Notes: generated by a model from the sequence alone, not told the origin. A stretch of 14,875 nt of DNA from Phycisphaerae bacterium (GCA_030602845.1 JAUVYZ010000013.1:1-14875); one strand, 5' to 3'; counted from the stretch's first letter, positions 8,401 through 13,699 are shown. Made by a program: numbers and translations.

Positions 8401-8787
8401 GATAAATGTCTTGCCGGCCTCGACCAGTTCAAAATGACGGAGGATAGAAACGGCGTGCAGACCAAGGGGCTGCTTTTTATGGAAAAGAGCTGGGACACGG
8501 CTTATCTCTGGGAAAACGCCGAAGCGGCCTTGGCCTATATTGAAGCTTATCTTGATACCAACAACAAATTATATCTTCTCGATGCGCTCACCATCTTGCG
8601 GGCCATCGCAAAACATCATCACGGAGAATACGGCTTCCTCACTGAAGGAGTGGACTGGAATAATCACGTAGGCGCAAAGCATCATTTCAATGGTGCAGAG
8701 TTCGGAGACATCAAGTACACCGAGCCACTTCTGAACAACTTACATATTGTAGAGCCCACTCTGCTGTTCACATTAGAAGTGAGGTGA
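5470..8787 (+). CDS. GH172 (DUF2961) lipoprotein fused to a C-terminal helical domain
   Basis: A 1105-residue protein. An AAAGGAG lies 8 bp before the ATG. The N-terminus carries a signal ending LYGC (Cys19), so it is a probable lipoprotein. Residues about 40-530 are a GH172 module, a family with characterised alpha-D-fructofuranosidases and arabinofuranosidases. The two expected carboxylates are E428 in 'WWGEGDE' and E449 in 'GTGSEDYFGY'; their 21-residue spacing equals the spacing of the nucleophile and acid/base residues that I recall for the characterised enzyme. Residues about 595-690 form a beta-rich domain ('VQLYLDGKKLGGPIDLY') usual at the end of this family. From about 700 to 1105 is an extra helix-rich domain ('WAANAVGGAYELYSFAKF', 'WENAEAALAYIEAYL') that looks like an (alpha/alpha) barrel but that I cannot assign. 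It follows the sugar importer in the same direction, so it probably supplies the sugar. GH172 call firm; role of the tail unknown. Confidence 0.9.
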   Translation: MKKFWMTVIGLVVWSLYGCGSLIPAQFTQPAQASTAERLTYIDLIDRLTDLEQLATLPAPGEKCQQWSSYDRRSKYDQASGKYVGWFANGDGNGIIRKEGDTQVFAEMQGPGVIWRIWSAMANKGHVKIYLDGAAEPAVDLPFIGYFNRENEPFTHPALVHMTARGQNCYVPIPYQKSCKIVGEGDWGRYFHFTYTTYPKGTILPTFKRDLSPAESKALDKAAKVLAERGFDPAGKRPVEVTQISNVPIAPGETAIIAKLRGTAAIIAIKVDMDLPESPDDRNVLRELVLRIYWDGESQPSVWVPLGDFFGTAPGVNKYKSLPLGMTDEGFYSYWYMPFKRGALVKLTNDGDKTRTVQFTITHAPLTKPIEKLGRFHAKWHRDAFLPEEPERMAPECIDWTMLKTEGRGRFCGVMLHVWNPRGGWWGEGDEKFFVDGEKFPSTIGTGSEDYFGYAWCNPTLFQNCYHNQTISMNNRGHISVNRWHITDNVPFQKSFEAAIEKYYPNSKPTLYAATAYWYQAAGQTDPYQPVPVEQRKGYLGRIKIFKVKDALEGEKLKILSKTGGTANQQDLSIFGVNWSGEAHLWWIEGKPGDTLDLAVPVKKTAVYRLKMQLTKAIDYGIVQLYLDGKKLGGPIDLYNNGVVPTGVLDMGIHELDKGEHKLRVEIIGANKKAVKKYMFGIDYLLLEEVKSGFYLPENPSYTILDSVRDSVRFAEGTLVPFDGRLACKSSFVDQAGNVMGWHDFGNLEGPGWAANAVGGAYELYSFAKFTKNKRLAEKALLLLDHVLEDGFINYETGFITGYRLTTTNKFCLNYQHKSNWFCPGSMAKIAYQLLIFSDLLDNPRKQKMRQIARKTAAWIDKNVKSTPNGWYPRRCKPSGEHYPNNAYGHSDILFEKSADGLFIIQLMTELTKRGLADYTSRINEKVKLFIKLGGIFGSINHDTYDEHENVAYSVAFRVLREVAKLLGDETIRSFAYDKCLAGLDQFKMTEDRNGVQTKGLLFMEKSWDTAYLWENAEAALAYIEAYLDTNNKLYLLDALTILRAIAKHHHGEYGFLTEGVDWNNHVGAKHHFNGAEFGDIKYTEPLLNNLHIVEPTLLFTLEVR

Positions 8788-8796
8788 TAAGTGGAA

Positions 8797-8848
8797 CCGG
8801 CACAGCTTCGGTGCCGCCTTCTAACACGGTGAGTTGGCGGGTGGCACC
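8797..8848. repeat. Overlapping alternative hairpins after the GH172 gene
   Basis: CGGCAC (8798-8803) pairs perfectly with GTGCCG (8811-8816) around a 7-nt loop. The same GGTGCC (8810-8815) can instead pair with GGCACC (8843-8848), extended imperfectly inwards by GCC/GGC. The two folds exclude each other. No T-run follows either one, so a classical terminator is not supported, though the position just after the stop codon would suit 3'-end protection. It may equally be one more dispersed repeat in this mosaic gap. Confidence 0.5.
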
Positions 8849-8896
8849 GCCGCCGCGACGCAACGCGAATATGTCATTCCAAGCTGTTTTCCTCAT

Positions 8897-8925
8897 TGTC
8901 ATTGCGAGCGCAGCGAAGCAATCTC
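8897..8925. repeat. Dispersed REP-like element with ATTGC...GCAAT ends
   Basis: The segment carries ATTGC (8901-8905) and GCAAT (8918-8922) around a GC-rich centre, in the context TGTCATTGCGAG...GAAGCAATCTC. Elements of this form, 'CATTGCGAG...GAAGCAAT', are familiar scattered repeats in planctomycete, deltaproteobacterial and other environmental genomes. Only one copy lies in this window, so the repeat status rests on recall. Confidence 0.6.
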
Positions 8926-8926
8926 G

Positions 8927-8990
8927 TTTCGAATTTCGTATTTCCGTCATTCGAATTTGTTTCGAATTTCGTGCTTCGTATTTCGAATTT
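8927..8990. repeat. Degenerate TTTCGAATTT-rich direct repeats
   Basis: TTTCGAATTTCGT occurs at 8927-8939 and again at 8960-8972, with partial copies TTCGAATTTG at 8950 and TTTCGAATTT at 8981. The core TTCGAA is itself palindromic. The stretch is AT-rich and unlike the coding sequence before it. Blocks of this kind are common between genes in metagenome-derived planctomycete and Omnitrophota genomes; the function is unknown. Confidence 0.6.
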
Positions 8991-9025
8991 AGCCATGTAG
9001 GGTGTGCAAAATTTATTTTGCACAC
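8988..9025. repeat. GTAG-headed REP-like palindrome, copy 1
   Basis: The head TTTAGCCATGTAGGGTG (8988-9004) is followed by GTGTGCAAAAT (9002-9012) and its perfect complement ATTTTGCACAC (9015-9025) around a 2-nt loop. A GTAG tetranucleotide just before a palindrome is the known layout of REP sequences recognised by REP-associated tyrosine transposases. The head recurs exactly at 10091-10107. Confidence 0.7.
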
Positions 9026-9047
9026 GCGGGAACTTGCCGTTATGTTT

Positions 9048-9077
9048 GCCCATGTAGATTGCGATGTTTCGCACCAC
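9048..9077. repeat. GTAG-headed REP-like palindrome, copy 2 (degenerate)
   Basis: GCCCATGTAG (9048-9057) resembles the AGCCATGTAG of the other copies. After a short gap TGCGA (9060-9064) pairs with TCGCA (9069-9073) around TGTT. It lies 23 bp after copy 1 in the same orientation, giving the close-pair arrangement often seen for REPs. Confidence 0.55.
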
Positions 9078-9128
9078 TGAATATTGCGTTGCCCTTCAGT
9101 CGGAGCAAAACAAAGATCCCGCACCAAT

Positions 9129-9153
9129 TGAGCGTAAGCTCACTATTTTTTTT
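9129..9153 (+). terminator. Weak intrinsic-terminator-like hairpin with T8
   Basis: On the plus strand TGAGC (9129-9133) and GCTCA (9138-9142) form a 5-bp stem with a GTAA loop, followed after CTA by eight Ts (9146-9153). It lies between the convergent GH172 and dCTP deaminase genes and could stop plus-strand readthrough. The stem is short and the T-run also encodes the last lysines of the deaminase, so the call is tentative. Confidence 0.35.
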
Positions 9154-9697
9154 GCCTTAAAAATATGCCAGAATACCCCTTGGCTGGTGTACCAAGAGTC
9201 ATCTCAAAGATTAACTGGCAGATTGGCATACCGGGAGTCAAACGGATACTGAACAGCCCATGATTACATAACTCCAACTGGAGATGTCCCTCAAATCCAG
9301 CGTGTATCGTTGGTGCAGTAACATGCACCGCTAAACCGAGTCTAGATAATGAACTTTTTCCCTCAACTCTTGCAGCGATTCTTGAATGATTTGGAAGGTC
9401 AATCGTTTCGTGTGTCCACGCCAGAACAAAATCGTTAGGCGCTAATACATAACCTTTATTAGTTAGAATTTTCTTCTTGGTATATTTGTCCCGAAACTCA
9501 GCATACTTAAACTTTGGTCCTGGCTCAATGACTTCCCCCTTGGTTTTATCAATTTGATTGAAATCCCACACCCGAAACTGTTTCGCTAAAGTTAGATCAA
9601 CAGAAGTGGAGCTATACCGGACCGCGTCTGGCGTCGGTTTTATAGTAATCTGCCGGTTAGCTAAAAATACTTGAATTTCGCGGTCCGTTAGTATCAT
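9143..9697 (-). CDS. dcd: dCTP deaminase
   Basis: Converts dCTP to dUTP, a step towards dTTP, in the cytosol as a trimer. The 184-residue protein begins 'MILTDREI', the usual family N-terminus. I chose the ATG at 9695-9697, one base after the stop of the upstream gene; a GTG at 9704-9706 would add three residues and overlap that gene. Key motifs are present: 'VEGKSSLSRLGL' (K114-S115-S116 in the nucleotide site), 'HVTAPTIHAGFEG', and E142 in 'LELCN', matching the catalytic Glu of Dcd. The family usually ends in a YxGxF..Q-K-G-P-type tail; here 'YSGIFLRQKK' stops at an A8 run just before the GP part, so a slippage-shortened end is possible. GKSS rather than GRSS is also seen in bifunctional Dcd/Dut enzymes, so dUTPase activity cannot be excluded. 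It forms a two-gene AT-rich unit with the 80-residue gene. Confidence 0.9.
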   Translation of the reverse strand: MILTDREIQVFLANRQITIKPTPDAVRYSSTSVDLTLAKQFRVWDFNQIDKTKGEVIEPGPKFKYAEFRDKYTKKKILTNKGYVLAPNDFVLAWTHETIDLPNHSRIAARVEGKSSLSRLGLAVHVTAPTIHAGFEGHLQLELCNHGLFSIRLTPGMPICQLIFEMTLGTPAKGYSGIFLRQKK

Positions 9698-9698
9698 T

Positions 9699-9941
9699 CT
9701 ATTCACTGAGTATTTGGTTTTTATTCACCCAAACTCTCCAATCTCCCGAAGATGTTTCTTGAGGCAATTCAATTAAAACATTGTTTTTATCTCTGGCTAC
9801 CTCAACTGCTAAAACATGATCGGAACCAGTTTGGGTAGTGCTTAAAAGAACTTCAGCGCAAACCCCTCCTGCTGTTGTAATATAAGCAATACGCTCAGAC
9901 TTGATAGGCCCCCGTACAATCCTTGCTTTTACTCTGTTCAT
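9699..9941 (-). CDS. Small protein of unknown function, upstream of dcd
   Basis: An 80-residue protein starting at an ATG preceded by AAAAGGAG with 5-bp spacing, the best ribosome site in this region, so it is very likely translated. It has no signal peptide or membrane segment. The sequence alternates hydrophobic and polar residues ('GVCAEVLLSTTQTGSDHVLAV'), suggesting a small beta-rich domain; I do not recognise a family. Its TAG is one base before the deaminase ATG, so the two are probably co-translated and may be functionally linked. It is the first gene after the promoter at 10051-10079. Confidence 0.8.
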   Translation of the reverse strand: MNRVKARIVRGPIKSERIAYITTAGGVCAEVLLSTTQTGSDHVLAVEVARDKNNVLIELPQETSSGDWRVWVNKNQILSE

Positions 9942-10050
9942 TAAAACTCCTTTTCTTTTATAGCCCTTTATATCTCAAGTCAGTAACAATCCAATTATTT
10001 CTTCAATTTCCCAAACTTGATGCATGCGTTGCTTTTTTACCTCTATCTAT

Positions 10051-10079
10051 ATAATACCACGACCCTTAATTGCCATCAA
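10051..10079 (-). promoter_or_regulatory. Sigma70-type promoter for the small protein-dcd pair
   Basis: On the minus strand TTGATG (10079-10074) and TATTAT (10056-10051) are separated by exactly 17 bp, a good match to the sigma70 consensus in AT-rich sequence. Transcription would start near 10044, leaving a leader of about 100 nt before the 80-residue gene. I see no riboswitch-like structure in that leader. Confidence 0.65.
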
Positions 10080-10090
10080 AAGCATTTTTT

Positions 10091-10123
10091 TTTAGCCATG
10101 TAGGGTGCGATATTTTGCGCTAC
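10091..10123. repeat. GTAG-headed REP-like palindrome, copy 3, overlapping a gene end
   Basis: The head TTTAGCCATGTAGGGTG (10091-10107) is identical to copy 1 over 17 bp. GTGCGA (10105-10110) pairs with TTGCGC (10115-10120) with two G-T wobbles, and GTAG (10100-10103) can also pair with CTAC (10120-10123). Read on the minus strand it contains the last codons and the TAA of the membrane-protein gene. Confidence 0.65.
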
Positions 10124-10646
10124 TTATACTGATTCTGAAGATACTCATACCTAAAAATAATATCAGAATACCTGCCAAAAATAACATAGAGGCGATACTG
10201 CCCACAGTGCGTTCACCTGCTACATCTAATACGATATACCACAGAACTCCAATTAACATAAAAAGGACGCCCAACGCCATACAAATATTACCGACCCACA
10301 TCAAAATATGTTGCAACCTGCTCATTTTTTTCTTGGCTTCAGCGATCTGCTCTCTCGTTATAACAGAACGCGCGAAAGGAGTATCGGGAGCACCTTTGAA
10401 TCCACCGACCATCCACCGCCAAATAGGAATCTGTATCCAGCGAACAGAAGCGTAGATTGTCCAGGTACCAACGAAACAAAGAATGCCGCTGAGAACAATA
10501 AATTTACCTGACAAAGCAAGCAGTCCCGATGCCTCACCATTATCACCTTGCATCCAAACGTATATTCCAATGCCGGTAAAGCCCACCAAAATAGCAAGAG
10601 ACAATATTACCGTGACCCACGTGAATAATCTCGAAACCCGCATCAT
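10092..10646 (-). CDS. Four-helix membrane protein of unknown function
   Basis: A 184-residue protein with four hydrophobic segments at about 8-30, 42-66, 113-138 and 149-172. A polar middle section of about 45 residues ('REQIAEAKKKMSRLQH') is probably cytoplasmic and partly helical. I recognise no family. Its ATG overlaps the stop of the upstream dockerin-like gene in ATGA, so translation is probably coupled; the next codon is also ATG. The last residues, SAKYRTLHG, are encoded inside a REP-like palindrome, so the native C-terminus may have been replaced. Being coupled to a secreted protein gene, it may help place or retain that protein in the envelope, but this is only context. Confidence 0.8.
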   Translation of the reverse strand: MMRVSRLFTWVTVILSLAILVGFTGIGIYVWMQGDNGEASGLLALSGKFIVLSGILCFVGTWTIYASVRWIQIPIWRWMVGGFKGAPDTPFARSVITREQIAEAKKKMSRLQHILMWVGNICMALGVLFMLIGVLWYIVLDVAGERTVGSIASMLFLAGILILFLGMSIFRISISSAKYRTLHG

Positions 10647-11065
10647 CTTAACCGCCAGTTATACGGGCAAGAATAGAGCCATTCATAAACAAACATTCTC
10701 AAGTCAACAAAGCCAACACCGTCCTTCTGGTTCAGATCGGCTCCGTCGCACCAGTCGTTACCTGCGTCACAAGGTGTTTCAAGCCATTGTTCGGCGAATC
10801 TTGCAAAGCTGTAAAAATCAACAAAGCATAATGGCCCGCCCGGCCAGAAACCGCCTAAAAGTTCATAGTTACCGCCGGCTGAGTAGGCTGCATCCGGCTG
10901 ACCAATCGTGCCGGTAAGTGTATATTGCCCGCCGCTGCTCTGCCCGCCGCCGCCGTCAATCGTGGACCAATCCAGCACGTAGGCACTTTCGCCGCTGGCA
11001 GCCGATACCGCCGAGGCCAAAACACATATCGCAAATATCACTAACATCATTTTTGCAGTTTTCAT
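10643..11065 (-). CDS. Small secreted protein with dockerin-like C-terminus
   Basis: A 140-residue protein with a clear signal peptide (MKTAKMM followed by a hydrophobic stretch ending SAVSA at about residue 22). An AAAGGAAG precedes the ATG. Residues about 29-77 ('YVLDWSTIDGGGGQSSGG' to 'GGFWPG') form a short glycine-rich module very frequent in planctomycete secreted proteins. The C-terminus ('FARFAEQWLE', 'DLNQKDGVGFVDL', 'YEWLYSCPYNW') resembles the dockerin-like repeat of these organisms, with a calcium-loop-like D-x-N-x-x-D-G-x-x-x-x-D that carries one extra residue compared with the canonical loop. Four cysteines could form disulfides. Normally this module ends a larger enzyme; here it stands almost alone. 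It follows the S74 gene by 50 bp and overlaps the membrane gene, so the three are probably one transcript. Role unknown, likely surface attachment. Confidence 0.82.
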   Translation of the reverse strand: MKTAKMMLVIFAICVLASAVSAASGESAYVLDWSTIDGGGGQSSGGQYTLTGTIGQPDAAYSAGGNYELLGGFWPGGPLCFVDFYSFARFAEQWLETPCDAGNDWCDGADLNQKDGVGFVDLRMFVYEWLYSCPYNWRLR

Positions 11066-11115
11066 TATATTCTTCCTTTTCTAAAATCAGCTATTACTTA
11101 GCATAGTTTTTCAAA

Positions 11116-13455
11116 TTAGTTATATTTATCGGAAAGCTTTTCTTCCATGGTATCAAGACGCCGCTTCAACAGTTCATTTTCTGCCATCAACTCTTTGACC
11201 GCTTCTATAAGTACCGGCGCCAACTTCGTATAATCAACCGCCTTATAACCCTCTTTGTTCGTTGAAACCAGTTCCGGCAGTACCTTTTCGACATCCTGGG
11301 CGATTACGCCTATTTCGCGATTATTCGGAGATTCGCCCTTGTTATTGAAATATATGGCCTTAAGTGAAGAAATCTTTTCGGTAGCATTTTCCAACGGAAC
11401 TATGTTTTCTTTGAGACGGATATCGGATACATCAGAAAGACTGCCCGTATAAGTGATATTGCCGCCAACGTATACATTTCCGACAAAATAGCCCGCGTAA
11501 CCACTCCCTGTGCCGTCGTTATAACCATAACCGTAAACGCCATAATTATTGCCCGATGACGAAGTTGTAGCTGAGCCATAGACGCCGAAATTATACGCTG
11601 TTGCACTGGTGCTGGAACCTCGCACACCGTAACTACTATAAGGTGAATTACCAGCCGCTACTCCATAGAGACCGTATCGAGCCCCGCTGGTACTGGAGTT
11701 TTGTGCGTAGATCGAATAGCTGTCCGAATCGGAATAGACATTCAGTTTTCTTGTGGAATTAACGGAAGTTCCAATAGCAACCTCGGCTCCATCGCCAGCG
11801 GCAATTTTCAGATCATAGTTCTGGTTGAGACCACTGGTTACCCGAACACGACCGCTGAAATATCCCGCATAAGCGGAACCAGTTCCGCTGTTGGCACCGC
11901 TGCCGTATACGCCGTAATTAGTACCGGTTGAGGCAGTAACAGCGTAACCATAGACACCGGTATTATTGCCTGTTGCGCTGCTGCTTCCGCCACGCACTCC
12001 ATAACCTGGACCGGTTAAATTGCCACTGGCCGATCCAAAGACGCCGATTCGGCCACTAACGCTGCTGGTTATATTACTGTATATTCCGTAGTAGTCTGTA
12101 TCGGAATAAACCTTGAGCTTACTATTATAGTCAACGCTGGCTCCAATAGCGACCTCTGCGCCGTCATCGTAAGCGATTCTCAGATCGTTGTCTCGGTTAA
12201 GATGACCGGTTACACGAACATCGCCGGAAAAATATCCCGCGAAAGCATCGCCTGTTCCGCTATTGTAAGCATAACCGTAAAGTCCATAATTCGTACCCGT
12301 TGAATTAATTGTAGCAGAACCGTACAAGCCGTAATTATTGCCTGATGAACTGGAGCTAAAAGCTCGCACACCATAACTGGAACCGGTTGTGTTGCCGGTG
12401 ACAAAGCTGTAGAGACCGTAATTGTTACCGGTGGTTGTGGTAGTTTGGGCATATAAAGCGTAGGATTCGGAATTATTGATTATTCCGAGTTTTGCGCTGG
12501 AAACACTTGTTGAGCCCAGCGAGATATTTGAGCCGTTATAATACAAACCGCTGGTTGTAAGTTTTGAACCGTTATCATAAGGCAGATAACCCGTACTGAT
12601 GTCGTTAGCAATATAGGACTCCACCTGGGACTCTGTGAGCATAGCATCGCCGTCGGCGATGTCGGCGGGGATATTGGCCAGATTGTCCCAGTCGCTGGCT
12701 GCGGCATAGGTTGCATAGGGCGTTGGCGTAATTCGCTGACGCGGACTAAGCGCCGTATAAGGATCCTCCGACTCGCCCGGCCGAACGCTGATATCAAGCC
12801 AGACACCGTCACCGACAAATGCTGAACTCCCAAAATCCAACTCTACAGTAAAATAACCATCGATCACATCGAGTGCATTTACATCAACCGTACTTGCCAG
12901 CTGTACACCATCAGATGGCGCGTCATAGATATCGAATACAAAATCATATTCTCCGTCAGCTGCGTTTTCGGCATCGATAAGCCTGCCCTGGTATGTAAAT
13001 GCCGTACCCATTTCTGCCTCGACAACCGTAATACTAATCGAGTCAATAACCGACGAAAGAGCGGCATCGTAGAGCTTTAGCTCCGTTTGCCCAACCTGGT
13101 TCGGCGTATAACTAAAGATAAAATGAACCCCTGCTGTGAGTCCGCTGCCAGCGGCAGTGATGAAATATCCTTCGAAATTATCTTCGCTGCTGCTGTAAGG
13201 CGACTCGCTGGAAAGCGTTCCCGCCTCCTTCCGGGTACTGCTATGCAGGAAATTGCCGAGAACATCACCAAAATCAAATCCTACATAAGCATTGTAGGTA
13301 CTCGCATCGTCAGATGAAACCTCCACGCTGCATAACTGTCCGACTTTCAAAATAATCGCCTCTGTCTGCTCGCCATTGATACTCAATAGCTGCCCGGCGC
13401 TTGACATAGAACACAGAGCAAAAACGACAACCGCCACAATTGTTAATGTCTTCAT
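11116..13455 (-). CDS. Secreted fibre-like protein with 124-residue repeats and S74 chaperone domain
   Basis: A 779-residue protein. I chose the ATG at 13453-13455 because it follows AAAAGGAGAAGGAA and begins a typical signal peptide ending SMSSA (about residue 20); an upstream ATG at 13506 would put 17 charged residues before the signal. Residues 21-147 form a beta-rich domain I cannot name. Residues 149-250 ('TAFTYQGRLIDAE' to 'SPRQRITPTPYA') are a module common in planctomycete and Chloroflexota secreted proteins. From 322 come three tandem repeats with a 124-residue period, rich in 'YGVYG' motifs. Residues 677-779 are a peptidase S74 domain: the self-cleaving Ser677 in 'SDIRLKENI', then 'IGVIAQDVEKVLPELV', then a C-terminal coiled coil. 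In phage tail spikes this domain assembles a trimeric fibre and then cuts itself off. By analogy this is a trimeric surface fibre, perhaps an adhesin. No phage structural genes are nearby. Confidence 0.9.
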   Translation of the reverse strand: MKTLTIVAVVVFALCSMSSAGQLLSINGEQTEAIILKVGQLCSVEVSSDDASTYNAYVGFDFGDVLGNFLHSSTRKEAGTLSSESPYSSSEDNFEGYFITAAGSGLTAGVHFIFSYTPNQVGQTELKLYDAALSSVIDSISITVVEAEMGTAFTYQGRLIDAENAADGEYDFVFDIYDAPSDGVQLASTVDVNALDVIDGYFTVELDFGSSAFVGDGVWLDISVRPGESEDPYTALSPRQRITPTPYATYAAASDWDNLANIPADIADGDAMLTESQVESYIANDISTGYLPYDNGSKLTTSGLYYNGSNISLGSTSVSSAKLGIINNSESYALYAQTTTTTGNNYGLYSFVTGNTTGSSYGVRAFSSSSSGNNYGLYGSATINSTGTNYGLYGYAYNSGTGDAFAGYFSGDVRVTGHLNRDNDLRIAYDDGAEVAIGASVDYNSKLKVYSDTDYYGIYSNITSSVSGRIGVFGSASGNLTGPGYGVRGGSSSATGNNTGVYGYAVTASTGTNYGVYGSGANSGTGSAYAGYFSGRVRVTSGLNQNYDLKIAAGDGAEVAIGTSVNSTRKLNVYSDSDSYSIYAQNSSTSGARYGLYGVAAGNSPYSSYGVRGSSTSATAYNFGVYGSATTSSSGNNYGVYGYGYNDGTGSGYAGYFVGNVYVGGNITYTGSLSDVSDIRLKENIVPLENATEKISSLKAIYFNNKGESPNNREIGVIAQDVEKVLPELVSTNKEGYKAVDYTKLAPVLIEAVKELMAENELLKRRLDTMEEKLSDKYN
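11452..12492 (-). repeat. Three tandem 372-bp (124-residue) coding repeats
   Basis: Repeat starts are marked by aligned lysines at 12492 (K322, 'KLGIINNSESYALYAQ'), 12120 (K446, 'KLKVYSDTDYYGIYSN') and 11748 (K570, 'KLNVYSDSDSYSIYAQ'). The spacing is exactly 372 bp twice. Each unit then has several G-x-x-Y-G-x-Y-G steps, 'YAGYFSG.VRVT' and 'LRIA..DGAEVAIG'. The third unit stops after 'GYAGYFVGNVYVGG', where the S74 part begins. The copies are clearly diverged at both DNA and protein level, so this is an old duplication rather than a recent one. Confidence 0.88.
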
Positions 13456-13611
13456 TTCCTTCTCCTTTTCAAAGAGTTTTGTCTTAACAGCGCACCGATA
13501 ACGCACTTTTTTTCAATTTACTTGAGCTTAAGGTAGTTGATTTGTGGAAATACATTTTCTCACTGCTCCTCATAAAACGATGGTTATCTGCACAATGTAC
13601 AAAGTCATAGT

Positions 13612-13662
13612 ATTATACTATTCTTTGGCCATAAATACAAGCCCAAATCCATTTCTTGTCAA
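13612..13662 (-). promoter_or_regulatory. Promoter region of the S74 gene operon, with palindrome over a -10 box
   Basis: On the minus strand a perfect TATAAT (13617-13612) has TTGTAT 17 bp upstream (13640-13635). A perfect TTGACA (13662-13657) lies further up, with a weaker TGTATT 17 bp below it. The TATAAT sits inside ATAGTAT-T-ATACTAT (13607-13621), a perfect 7-bp inverted repeat, which could be an operator. Transcription from the first option would start near 13605 and leave a leader of about 150 nt. Confidence 0.5.
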
Positions 13663-13680
13663 TAGATCAATAAGTCAATA
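13657..13680. repeat. Three tandem 8-bp repeats
   Basis: TGTCAATA, GATCAATA and AGTCAATA follow one another without gaps (on the minus strand TATTGACT, TATTGATC, TATTGACA). Each minus-strand copy resembles a -35 box, and the last one is TTGACA. The array lies between the recombinase remnant and the S74 gene promoter and may be iterated protein-binding sites, or a short sequence expansion. Confidence 0.6.
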
Positions 13681-13699
13681 AAGGACCTAATTATAGGAC

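Noticed and set aside
8927..8990. CRISPR-like array
   Set aside because: The repeats are short, degenerate and nearly contiguous, without uniform unique spacers.
9143..9697. The deaminase as an antiphage dCTP-depleting effector
   Set aside because: Described defence deaminases are, as I recall, zinc-dependent cytidine-deaminase-like proteins, often with a kinase-like domain. This one is a standard trimeric Dcd by its motifs.
11116..13455. The S74 protein as a prophage tail fibre
   Set aside because: It has a signal peptide and planctomycete secretion modules, and no capsid, tail, terminase or lysis genes are in the window; only an integrase remnant lies nearby.
13456..13506. Start of the S74 protein at 13506
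   Set aside because: It would place 17 charged residues before an otherwise ideal signal peptide; the ATG at 13455 has a strong ribosome site directly upstream.
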